This document shows, piece by piece, positions 23,201 to 36,620 of a DNA stretch of 64,000 nucleotides. The notes beneath the pieces were generated by a model that was given only the letters and a program-made list of their open reading frames with translations, was not told the origin of the DNA and ran no database searches. The DNA is taken from assembly GCA_020091685.1 (NCBI GenBank), contig CM034602.1:5884122-5948121 (forward strand). Reading direction: 5' to 3'. Made by a program: the position numbers and the translations under genes. Position 1 is the first letter of the stretch. Each line of letters begins with the position of its first letter. This stretch comes from Lutjanus erythropterus. Taxonomy: Eukaryota > Chordata > Actinopteri > Lutjaniformes > Lutjanidae.

Positions 23201-26200
23201 TTGTTGATACGCATTGCATGCTGCAGATACAAGCATGTGACTTATTTTGGAATTACATGAATTTTGTTTAATTTGGAGGTTAATGCAGGCACGTAACTTG
23301 GAACAGAAACAATTTTTTTTTTTTTGTCCTGTAATGTCCTTTCGTGCCTGTGTGACAGACAGGCTGCTGAATTTTTCCTCGGTGCATCACTTAACATAAA
23401 TGTTTGATGCACTTTTTTGTTTAAATTGAAAAACTGAAAAAGCACGCAGCCCGAAGAGAAGCACACATCCCAACATGTTTGTCCCTCGATGTTCAGGAAC
23501 GGGACTGCCTTGGAGAATAGGTGTGGTTTGTTGCGCTGACCACACCGTTGAGTCACTTTTCCGGATGCGGCCGCCAACACAGACATGCCAGTGAACTTCC
23601 ACCCACAACAGCGCTCACTGAGACCTTTCCACGCTGTCAGGGAGTTGGGGGTGGGATGGGACTTGTTGCTGCTGTGTCATGCAGAATGTTTACAGGGCAG
23701 AATAAGAGCTGAGGGGAGAGGGTTTTTTTTTTCCCCTGTGTTTTACCTGATCAGGCTCAATTCAGCAGGTTGTAGCTCACTTGTCCAATCTGTCTGCTGC
23801 TGAGGGGAGAGAAGTGGAAAATGGCGTTCTGTGTCAGGGCTTAGGCTGTCTTTTCTCACAACAAGACCACTTAGGGTAACTGAGTGAACCAGGGCTAAAT
23901 ATAGCCAGACGCTGGGCCAATGGCATGGCAGGAGTGTGTGTATGTGTGTAATTTGTGGAAGGCAGGTGCATATGAATACTTTTCAGTTCAAATTAGTGCA
24001 GATTTGCTAGTGGGTATAATAGGTTTTGATTGCTAACGTGTCAGGTCGCAATTATTGGACTTACTTAACGAGGAATTTAATTTCCTTCTAATGCGACGGA
24101 TGCTCCTAATTTATTGGATGAATTATGCTTCTCGCCCCTTTCTTGTGCTTACAACAGGGCTCCAACTAACAATTACTTTCATTAGTGATTAATCTGTCAA
24201 TTAGTCTCATCAATTGATTAGTTGTTTAGTCCATTAAATGTCAGAAATGTCTCCCAGAGCCCGAGTGACGTCCTCAGATGTCTTGTTTTGTTCTCAACCC
24301 AAAGATATTCAGTTTTCTGTCAGAGAGGAGTAAAGAGACCAGAAAATATTTGCATCTGAGAAGCTGCAATCAGAGAATTTGGACATTTTTTCCTGAAAAA
24401 ATAAGACTAAAAATGACGAATTGAATTTATTGATTATCAAAAAAGTTGGTGATTAATTTAATGGTTGATTAGTAATCAGTGAATCAATTAATCATTGCAG
24501 CTTTAGCTTACACTATTTCTTTTTCTGACTAATAAAGTTTGCCTCATTATTGCCTTACAAAATGTATTATTCTCAGTTTCATTCCAGTATTTTAGAGGAA
24601 TTTCTACCCTGAAAAGAGCAATATTGTGGGAAAAAAATGAATACAGCATTTTGTTTTGGCTTGAAAATGCTAAAATTGGGGATAAAATTAAATTAGATAT
24701 TAAATATTGGTACAATATAATCAGAATGGATATTATATCATTAGTATATATCATAATCAGTAGCAGCAGACATCAAAGTCCCATGACAACTGAACCAAAA
24801 GAGTGGAATGGAGCTGAAAAAAAAGAGTTAATTAATCAGGTGTCAAACAAATGAACTCTCCACCTTCCTGATAATTAATTAATTGCTAAAGCCTAAACTT
24901 ATTTTAGGTTCTTTAACAGTGATCTTACCTCAGAACACGGGAGTTGCTGATGGGATGTTTAGTTAGTTAGTGTTATTGTGTGATTTTGATGTTTTAAAGG
25001 TTTTGTTTGGATTCAGCAAAGTCACACAATAACACAAACAAACTAATACATCAAGGCAGCAAACCAGTAGACCAGCAACTCCTGTGGTCTGTGAGATAAA
25101 CTGACTGATTTTACCAGTGGAGTCTGGTTGAGTCAGAGAGAGTGATATTTGGCTTATTTAAAGGCAATTTCCAGATGGAAATGGCTGCCAGACAGCAGTA
25201 CATTGCTTAGCTTCTGTGCTGATATTCTCCAAAGTATCGGTGTATTAACCGGCATCTACTGTAGATAATACACTGATTATGGACCTCATGCAATGTGTGG
25301 TAGTAAACTGAATATCTTTGAGGTTTGGACTCTTCGTTGGACACAGTAAGACATCTGGAAAAAGTCATGTTCGGCTTTGGGAAGTTTCGATGAAGCCTAC
25401 TGTAATATTTTCACATTTAATACACAAAACAGTTAATCAAGAACAAAATATTCAGATTAATTGATAATGAAAATAATGGTTTGTTGCCGCCCTGTGGGTA
25501 TTTTGGATGGAAACTCATATTTCTTGAGTGTCAGTTTCTGAATGTGTGTGAGAGAAATGTGAGTGTGTGTGTGTGTGTGCGCTCCATTGTCAAATCTGTC
25601 TCTTACCATCTGCCTGTATTGGGTCTTCCCTTCAGGCTGCTGTCTTCTTCAGCTCTGATGACTTTATTAGTCCTTTTCCCACCAGATCCCTCAGGACACG
25701 ACCGGCTCGTTTTCTTCCAATTTGAATTTTGAATAGCTTCCTTAATCAATGTTTCATTGCAGTATGGAGAATCTTCTAATTCGGGCCACTTTATTAGTGT
25801 CTGCCGCCCCACTTTCCAATCTGCCATGTTGAATATTTTACACGCTGTCATGTGAGCTGAATACTGAGTCAAGGACAAACTCGTGAATCCAAGAAGAAGA
25901 CTTGTTTACATCTTTGGGCTTATATGATGAGAGAAAATTGAAAACTTTTTGCAACAGCAGTTTATTGATATATATAGTTGTACATGCAACTCCACTGATT
26001 TTAGACTGTTGCTGTGTTACTATTCCAGGCTCCATTTCAGTTACAGTACTTCAGAGAAAAGCTTGTTGTTTTGTTGATGGTGCGTGACGCCTGTGTGTAT
26101 TTTTAGAGGCTGCCCGTTGTTTTTTTTATTTTTTTGAAGCTGCAGCAGATGGCTATGTTCCTCTGGAGTAGCACATGCAGAATACAGGAGGCTCACCTGC

Positions 26201-29200
26201 AGCTGGAGGACCGCTGGTCTCAATGTTGAAAAGACTCGGGTTATTTAAGGACACGGGTGGACCTGGCCTCGATAAATCCATTTCCCGTTACACATGTCCA
26301 GGTTCCCTTCTCCTTTATGTCTCCAGCACTCAGTGGTGCAGTTTGACAACAGACTGAATAAGCAGCGGTCTACAGGTCTCAGACCTTCTTATTATTCTTC
26401 AGCACATCCTTAACAGTTTTAACAGGGACTGGACGCGTGTGTTTGTGACGCAGGCTTCCCTCTGACTTTCTGGAACACTGAGTTCCCACACTTGCCTGCT
26501 AGCCTATACACTCCAGCATGCCAGTGTATGCGTGACAGAGCAGAGGGCAGAGTGTTTACTGTCTTCAGGCCTCAGGACACATCAGATATAAGCACTGACG
26601 TAACCACACGCATGCACATGCACATACTCAGAAGCATGCATTTATGAGCCCTTACACAACCACCAGGTAAGGAGCAAATGTATGGACCTTGACTTTGTAA
26701 CCTCATTTCATATTTGCTTCTTTTCATAGCTCCCTTTACCAAGCTTTTTCCATCAAAGTCTTCTTAAACTGTCTAAGTGTATTATTTTGTGCATACTTCT
26801 GATTTATTCCATGTCATCTTTGATAAATCAAGAATAATTTAGATGAAAGGCATTCTTGCCCCTGCCCCCTCTCTGTGTATTTTCCAAAAGCGGCAAATAG
26901 CATGCTCTGTCAGTGAAACCTCTGTAAAACAGCCCAGAAATGACTTCGTTTTGCATCAAACTGATTAAGGCTTGCCTGCTCACTTAGGTCAATTTCATCC
27001 AAAATGCTATTTTATCTCCGTAACCAGTGGCTGTTTCTTTAATATAAACTGCAGTGAGTGTCCTCAGAGTCCACCCCCACTCTCTATGTCCCTGTCTCCA
27101 TCCTCATTCATGGTGCAGAGCCCTTAAATGACTTCCTAGAGCAAGCCAGAGGAGTTTTACTCTGTTAGCCTTAATTGCGTTTTTCTCTTTCTCTCTGTTC
27201 ACCTGGGCTCAGTAACAGCTGACTGACTTGGAGTGACTCCTTCCTCCGTGAAGTTCCCACATGAGACATGTGCGGCATGTGTTGTGCTGCCACTCATTTG
27301 CTTCCAAGAAGTAAACACAAGGCTCGTCAGGGTCACTCATGCAACTCCAGCCATCTGCAGCAAAATGCCTGCAATCATATAATGGACCAGTGTGTAGGAT
27401 TTGGTGTGAAACTCAAAAAATGCGAAAGGCCGTTCTGGGCTACTGTAGAGCAGCATGGTGTCTTCTTTGGAAAACTGCAGATATAAACAGCTCATTCTCA
27501 GGCAACGAGAACACGACAACTTGTATTTTCAGCTGATTGTGCATTGATGAAAACATACTTAAGAATATTATGTTCACTTTCTGTCATATTCTGCCAATAA
27601 ATCCCATAAATCTTAAACACTGTACCTTTAAGAGTTTTCTGGAGGCTTTCATAGCCAGGTTGCAAATGGATAAACTGGATTTGCAGAGGCAAAAATATTT
27701 CAACAGTACCTAAATGAAGTGTGATAACCGACTCTGTAAGATGATTGTTTGCATAGAAATATTGCTTCATGCACTGACATGATATCCAACCCGAGCTGTG
27801 TCCCTGTATCTGTGGCTCAACCTTCTGCAGAATCACATACGTAAACCTTGTTTGTGGGTCTCACTGGGGACTGAATCATTATGTGATTCTGACTCTAACC
27901 GCTCTCTGTTTTTGGTCTGGTATTTGAAGCTCATTCTTGGGCTGATGCATTATGGGAAAGGCACAGACCATGACTCATAAGGAGTGAGAAAAACACAATG
28001 CCCTGTGGAAATGGCGTGCCCTGCCAAACATAACTCCACATACCTTCCTAATCTGTCATTGTGGAGAAAGTCGGGCACTGTGTTGGGTACGTTAACACTG
28101 GTGTAATGTTGATAAGTGTGTTTTCACTTCATTATTAAATGCTGCAGAATAGATTTGTGTGGCTGCATCCTCAGATGACTCATGGCCTTCTTTTGTAGTT
28201 ATCACAAGTAATTAGATAGAATATCAGTGTGTTGTTTACATAATGGAAGCAACTGTTATGTTGGTTCAACGGTTTACAGGTCCACACCCACATTTACTGA
28301 AATATCAAGACAACATTAACATGCTGAGTCTTGTTTTAATTGTAGTTCCTGTAATAAAAAGAGTCACTGCTTCAGTAACAGCGTTGTTATAGAGTTTGTG
28401 CCCAGATAACTGATAAGTTCAGTGATTTTTTTCTTTCTGTTGCTGCAGCTTAAAGGGTTAATTTACCCTAATAAAAGCATTGGTTGGTATCTAGCCTTGC
28501 AGATAGTTTTTTTTGTCCAGGTTATTAGATATGCATCCCTGAGATTTTATGTTGCTCCCAAAACAGGAAGTGATGTTATACGTGATGAACGGTGTGTTTG
28601 AAAAGAGTCATACAAGTGTTCATTCACACAGAAGTATTTCGAACAATTGCACACATTTTGGGTATGTAGTGCATTGTGTGTGATTCCAGATGCAGAGATA
28701 CGTCTTGAGTTGTTCCAAGTTGTTGAGCACCACAAACTAAATTTCATGCACCTGCACTTTATTGGGTCAGAGGCAGAAATGTCAGAGACAAACATCTTGT
28801 AACCTAACTGCAAAATTATCTGCAAGGCTACATTTCACTACAGGTTAGTGAGGAAATATGTGTTTTTTCATATTAACCGACATGATCCTTTAACCTGTGG
28901 TGTGTCAGGTTGAACTGTTGAAATTGAAAGTGAGCTTATTTGTGAAGCAATGATTTCTCAAAAACACGAAACTGAAACTACAGCCACAGATTTCCCTCGT
29001 AACACAAACTTACTCTTATCTGAAACTGGATTTGTCAGTTAGCTGTTCATGAGGTTAAGTCTCTGGTTTCCTCTGAAACAGCAGCAGAGCTTACAGTTGA
29101 CTCGGGGTGGAAACCACATAACATAAGCTGCGTATTTTCTTTAAATGGCTGAATTCAAAGTCATTTCTTGTTCTGTGTCTCTCATGACTCTTGTGCAAAG

Positions 29201-32200
29201 AAAAATCTGCTAAAATCCCACCGTATTTCATAGAGTTAAGTGTGTAGTTATGAGCAGGCGAGAAAATAAACACTCTATTCTTAATTCCTGTATAATTTCA
29301 TACAGATGTTGTTTTTACAGACAGTGGCATCACTTCGGGGATTTTTAAAGAGGTTCTGGTGGTTTGACCACTGTCTCTTGGCCGACCACCTTGACTAATA
29401 CATCACAAATTTCATTTCCTCAGTGAATCCAGGCAATCTCCCCCTAAATCACTCCTCAGTCTGGGCAGACCACAAGTGACAGTTTAAGTCTGGAGTTGTC
29501 TGTCTCTCTGGTCTTGTGATGTTATTTCAAGTTCATTAATCAGATTTTCTCAACAAAGCAGTAGTTTTTTAAACTTGTACCAATAATGTACCCTGTTTGA
29601 AATATTTTTTTCAGCCAAATATCAGTATCTGACCAGCTCAAAACATTTTTGGTTGGAAAAAAAAGCTTATATAGAGATGTACAGTACAGCGCTGCTCCAT
29701 CTGTGTCAGCTCTTTAAGGTAAATCCTATTAGAAATACTGTTCCTGATACTGAGAATATTCTGTTGGCTCTCTTTTCGCTTTAATTTTCACTTCTTTCTC
29801 TGTGTTTTCAGCTGTATTATTGCTGCCTTTTAATAATGAATCCATTTTCTTGATTTTCATCTGTTATTCAATACCAAAACTCTCACAGTGTACGTGATTA
29901 TGTTTGCTGCTTTCAGGATTTATGGCAGCTGACAGTTTAAGATTGCATTTCAAATTGGAAAAGTTAAAATAAGATGTAGTTTAATCAAACTTACATTTTC
30001 ATTTTTGATAGCGGAATTATTTTAGGAATTATGAATGACTGATATTAACATTTTTTAAAAAGGTCAAGCAGCCTACTTCGAGTATCCCGAGGGATACTAG
30101 TGCCCCTTTTTAAGAAACATTAAACTATTCTTGGAAGGCCATTTACTCAATATTGTTGTTTCTCAGCACCAAGAGGGTTTCCTGAAGGGAGCCGTCTGCC
30201 AACGAAGGAAGGGAGGTCGTGTTCCTTCCCAAAGATAAACAGACATGTTTTGGATGAGGATGTGTTGGCGTTGCCAGTCTAGCCTGTTGCCTAAGAGTCC
30301 CATGGGATGTGAAAGCACTTGAAGGCCATGACACTGGATACAGTACTGATAAGACTGGACATCTATGGGAAGTGCAGTTCAGTTGATAAACAGCCAAACA
30401 GGATGCAAGCAAAGTGGATCTCTTTCTGTCTCATTCTCCCATCTCTCTCAGTATATATATGACACAATCTATTCCACATCTCCTTGATTGGTAATGGATA
30501 AACAGAGGCTGTAGTTTTACATCAGAAGTCAAATGCAGCCCATAAACTACAGTATGGTCATTTAAGAGTTAGTCTGTACTGTTGGACAGAGTTTGCACTG
30601 AGTAAACTGCTGAAAATAAGAAAGACGGGCATGTAGTGTGGGGTTAGAAAGATGGGGAGGACACAGCGATGCACAGGAAGTTAGAAGTCTCTTCAGAAAT
30701 GCCATTTTGAGCCGTGGTCTTGCGGCCTCCGTGAATTACACCCTCAATGGTACTAAAACGCCACTTTCTTTTACTATAGAAGTCTAAAAAAAACATGTAT
30801 CTACTCCCAGAAGCCTACTTTGTGTGAGGTGGGAAGAGGTACCCCGCTGAAACGTTGGAAAAAAAAAAAAAAAAAAAACGGGGTCAGAGATCCGTTTTAG
30901 CCAGTAGGGCAGACACTGTGGTGCTGAAGCCACCAATTTCACACTTGGGGTCCAACCTCAGTTTCCTAAACAATTATCCAAATGATGAGTCTTGACTTGG
31001 AAATGTCCTCCCTGTCTTCACGGGTGTTAAAAACCTCCCAATTATTTACTGCCCCCACATTCTAAGTGTCAAAACAGGGTATAATTGAAAAGTTGACATC
31101 TAAAATGCTATGTGCTGCATCTATATTGAGAAGAATGTAATTACTGCGTCATTGTTCAATATGTTATATAGTTTAGATGCTAAAATTCTAGCTAGGTTAC
31201 CTCATGTATCATACTTGATTCCCAATTGTTGCAATGTTGTAATATTTTCCAAAGGGCAGAAATCTCTCTTTTGGAACCAAACTCTATCTGGCTGCAAATC
31301 ATAGCTCATTCAGTCCTCATGCTTTTGAAAGCCACTACACGCCTCTTGATTCCTTCTTTCCCCACCCACTGCAAGCTGACATGATTTCCCTCGTGCACAG
31401 AGAGCTGCCAGATTGTCAGGCAGCAGTGATGCTGCTGGTAGAAGCGTCCAGTGTTTGTGTTGTGTTTACAGCGTAGTGATGGCTTACTCAGCTGTTCAGA
31501 CCAGCACGTCCAACCTGCAGCAGGCTGTTTACTCTTTATTCAGCAGCACAGCGAGAGAATGGAGTGGAAAACTTAATAATGAGAGAAAACATTTTAGATG
31601 ATACACTCTGAACATTTTTTACTCTTTCTCATTGAAAATGTAGTCTGGTTTTAATACTTAAAACTTGCACAGGAAACAAAAATGCACAACGCCAAAGCTA
31701 CTCACCAGTTGGTACTGCCGTGATATCTGATCGTCCTCTTCCTGTCCTGAAATATGGGCCTGGAAATATCGGATGTTTCACAGGAAATGCTGAGCTGTCA
31801 AGCATTTATGAATGTGAGATGAAGTGTACAAACCACAACTGGATCAAACCGGCTTCACAACCAGTTTTGCAATATGCTTTTCCCTTACAGTAACTATCTT
31901 TCCTGTTTTTTTGACTGCCAAACCGCACATTTGAATAAAAGCGGCTAAAACCTCATTTGAAAACAACAAACTAGATCAAGTGAACTTAACCTTGGTTGAA
32001 AGCTAAATTGATATGATCTAAGTTGTCCTCATGAAATATTGCTCACAATCAACTTTTGGTCATCTAACTCATGTAAGAGTTAGACGACCAAAACACCAAC
32101 GATTATTTCTCTGAATGCTTTATGTTGTGTACCTTGATAGTAAAATTGTGACTCTCCTCTCCCCGTCTCTCCAGGTGATTACTGCAAGGTGAATGTGTGC

Positions 32201-35200
32201 AGTAATGGTGGAACCTGCGTGACCGGGGCAGGAGCTCCGTTCATCTGTATCTGCCCTGATGGCTTCTCTGGAGAAACCTGCAATGAGACTGAGACTGGTA
32301 AGCCCCGCCTCTGAGGTTGAAATTAGTTTTTTTCCTTGCAAATTTAGGTTAGAAATGGACAGTATAGACAAATAAATCACCTTTTGGTACTTAGACTTGT
32401 TGCTGCTCTAAAAGTGCATTCAGTAATTTAAAATGAGAGCAGATTGACAAGTTGAAACAAACTCTAACCTAAAATATTAATTATATTTCTAAAATTTTCA
32501 TAGATTTAGATCAATTTAGATCAACCCTGTCCTTCACCCTAACCCGACCCCTTTTCTGTGCCCTCCTCCTCGTCCAAAAGGGCCCTGCAACCCCAACCCG
32601 TGCAAGAATGATGCCGTCTGCGAGGTAACCGGTCACTCTCGCCGAGGCGACGTCTTCAGCGAGTACGTCTGCAAGTGCCAGCCGGGCTTCGAGGGAGTCC
32701 ACTGCCAGAACAGTAAGCCTGTGCTTCCTCTTCAATAGCTTTATCATTTTGATAGGCCATTTTTCAGGTCATATGGCGCCACTGTAGTGTAATAAATGCA
32801 TGGAAAGGCTGACTATGAATGAATATTAGAAGAATCTCATCATAGCATTGTAAAATATCAAGATCAGTGGGTATATCTTCAGGCCCATTCAGTTAGCAGC
32901 CTGGGGGCCAAGTTCAGCCCTTCAGCAACCTCAGTCTAGCCCTGTCATTGGGATTTTAATGAAATAACCAGCTAACATGTTAACCCATTCATTGGGTATC
33001 TCTGTTGATAAGCACAGAGAAAGTTTGTTTAAGCAAAGGGAATTTAGGAGTCAAACTGAATGAAAAAATGTGTTAAATGCAACATTGTAGTTATAAAAAC
33101 AAGCTACTTTTAATCTAGGATTACAAAGTTGCTTTCTTTTTCCAGTACTTTTGTACATAATATTTCTTTTCCAATTGTGAAAACTAATGAAATGGAGAAA
33201 AAAAGTAAAAGGGTGCATTGTTTTACGCACAATGAAATTCCTAACTTTTTTTTAAACTCTGAATTTTAAAAAGTAATGCCAAGTAAACATCTCTTTGGGC
33301 TGTTTTATTCTTATTAAAAGTGTAATTAAGATTATTTGATGGGGTATTAAAAACAAAATTATTAATCACAGTAATTAGTCTTTATCATATCAGGGAAACT
33401 CCACCATTTTTGTATCTAATCCCTTCACTCCAATCTCGCTACTTTCAGCCACAGCAGCACACTAAATTAAAAGTCTCACTGTTGCTGAGTTACTAGTATC
33501 CTCCTTCTACCGACTGTTGATATACATTTTTACACAACTAACTGTCAAGTCTAATGAGTTCCCTGGTTATCAGTCCAACCTGACACACTAACATGCAGGC
33601 AGCTGCTGTGAGCACTGGCCACCCGACGGACAGCTGTTGTCCTCATGGGAGCCACATTCACACGTCACTCAGACCAGGTTGGTTCAATCAGGGTCAGCCT
33701 AAGAGAGGGAAGCAATGGTGGGAACATGTGCTGCGCTCCTCCAACTGCCTCCAGCCCCGCACACAGACACAGATGGCTACTGTTTGCCCGAGCAGGCGGC
33801 AGAATAACAGTGGCCAAGTGTGCACAAAGAAGTAATTTAGCAAAAATCAAGTGGGACTTTTAGGAAAAGCCTCTTTGTGTTTTGCTTTTGATCATGTATG
33901 CCTTTTTATCCTAGGTGTCCAAGGAGCAGATTTAAATTCACCAAAAGGTAACAGTGTACAATGAGACCTGAAGAGAGAAACATGTCTGTGTGTTTTTGTT
34001 TCTCGCTATGGTCTCTTTTCCTTCTTGGATCCAGGTGCTCTCTGTTCTTTTGGCTGCATGCAGTGGCTGAAGAATTTAGCAACACACACACACATAGACA
34101 GCATGCACATACGTGCACACTCACAGAGAGGGAACCGCTGAGTTCAGCACTATCTCTCTTTGTTTCTGAGTCAAGGCTAGCAGCAAAACCGGCAGTGAGA
34201 TAACCTCAGCATTGGACACGCCGCCTTTTAATCAGTTCACCCACCCTGACAGGAAGATGTCCTTCATACTAAAAGATTTGTCGTTCAACTCCCTCATGCC
34301 CCAAACCTCAGTGAAACTATACATATGCTTTCTCAGCCAGTTAAGTTGTTTCCAAGTCTATTTCAATCTAGAATTCCCCAGCCCATATTTATGCTGCAAA
34401 CAACTCATTTGACTTGAAAAAAAATAAATAAATAAATAAAGCGAAGCGTTTGCTGTTTGTGTTTCCTTTTACCCCTGAGAACCACAAATCACAGCTCATC
34501 AAATCCATACATTCACAAGTCCTTTGGCAGGTACTTTCAGCTAAGCTGCCAGAATGAGAGCCCTCTGCAGAGAAGGCATTTACACTAATTAGATAATGCC
34601 TCAAGGATAATGATGAGGGGAATTTATTTGACCGTGTTGGTTTCTGAGAACCCCTCTGAGGACTGCTGGGTCAGGGAGGTGCCCCTCCATTCACAGCTCC
34701 TGATGACTGTGTTGTGACAGTTTAAGTGCTCCCTAATTTGTATGTGTGTGTGTGTGGGCAAGAAGTGAGGCTCATGGCAACCAGCTCCTATGGTTTGTGT
34801 GAAACAGAGAAGGAGACGGGCTGTAGAAAACCAGCGACTGTGGTGAGCCCAGGGAGGTGTAGTGTAGTTAAACATTTAAGCAGCATCCTCACACTCACTT
34901 CAAACATGAAAGTGCATATTGAGGAACATATTTTGGTGCAGAAATTTATTAAAACGTTCAGGGACCAGTTGCAAAAATCATTTAAGTTACATAGGACTTT
35001 CCTTAAAGTCTGAGTTAAGGTTTCCTTAAGATAAAATCAGTTGCACAAAACATCTGCAAGTCTTCTCCCTAAGGTTACCTTAAAATGTTTACTTTATTAT
35101 TAGAGATTTTCTGCTTATCTTGGTCTAATACTTAAGTAATCCCTTAAAGTTAGTTAAAGGAGAAATCTGTGATTTTTTGGTAATAAGTTATAAAACGTCC

Positions 35201-36580
35201 ATGATATGTCATCTGAGATCAAAGAAACATTTTAAGTTGGATTACTCACTCCTCTGACATCATCGCTCCTCCTGCAGTGCTCCTGCAGCCTGCAGAGTTT
35301 TTCCCAAGTCTGGGATCTAGGGGGTGGGGAGAAACAACTCGCTTCAACCATAGATTGTATATTAAATAGGATTTCAACCTACTGAATATACTGTCTATGA
35401 CTCCAACTTGCTTTTTGGACTGCTGTACTTATTTTTGCACTTGGAATTGCTACATCTTGCTCCTTTAAACTGTTTCACATAAGAAATAAAAAAATAAAAA
35501 ATATAAGTTACCTCTGACTCTATTTTAACTGCAACATGATCAGGTTCATGGTCTAAATTCAACAGTTACAGTTATTTTTTACTATATATTTTGTTGGATT
35601 TCTTTCTGTAATCAGTGATCTCCTTTTTGACCAAAACAGACAAGTTGTCATAATATTTTGCACCTCCTGAATTGAGGCAATAGCTGTAGAAAATTATTGC
35701 TGCAACATTTCTTTCAATGCAGTAAATGCATTAAGATTCCTTAACCAAGGAAACCTTTTAAGGGATTCTGTGCCACATCCTTAAGTAAATCCCCTAGCTA
35801 AGGAGAAAATAAGCCTTAAAGTGTCATACTTAAAACTTAGTGTTTTGTGCATCCTCTCACTGATCAACTGTGAGGACGCATGGAGGCCAGGATGAACTTT
35901 TTTTTATTTTTTTATCAGAATACAGAGCCTGATAAGTAGGTGTTTGCAGACTGGAGCCAGCTGTAAGAGAGTATGTTGTTCTCACACAAAAGACTGCATC
36001 TAGAAAACTAAAAATAGAAAAACGAGTAAAGAAGTGGAAGATGAACTAGTTGGAAGAAGAGAGGGTAGAAAATAACACAGTCCTCTCCTCTGTTGCGTAC
36101 TGTCAGTTACGGGAAAGAAGTTCAAAACAAAGGACAAATTAGTTTTTTATCAACATGTAGTTATGGTGCATTTCATTGTTGAATTAATTTGTCCTTCAAG
36201 GGCTAAAATTCCTCTGAGAAACAGATCAAGAAAGCAAGAAAATCTGCACTGGAAAAAGCTTAATCACGTGTGCGCTGCTCATCCCACATGAACAAACCAC
36301 ACACACACAGCTCATGATCTCATATACAGACTGTTTAGCATACACATACACACATGGTTCATCCCTCGTGCCAGCCTGGCCAACAGAAAGTGGCGGTCCA
36401 CGCTGAGCGCTCGCAACGTCAGCGCTGCTACTGTTGCCGGGCGGAAAAGTGAACGTGGAGGCGGAACGGTGAATTAAGTCTGCCCTCCTGACAATGTCAC
36501 ACTCAATACTCAGGTCTGACTGCAGCACTTCTGACTGTCCTGTCAAATTGGCCTAAAAGCCTTTATGGGTTGCAGAGAAG

Positions 36581-36620
<40 letters not shown>

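Larger units (their letters stand above)
20275..32174 (+). other. mfge8: mfge8 intron 1 (11.9 kb)
   Basis: No additional exon is recognised. It contains hAT-like, TTAA-type and dispersed repeats (listed), a T-rich tract near 23310 and an A-run near 30860. Long first introns often hold enhancers, but none can be named from sequence. Confidence 0.7.
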
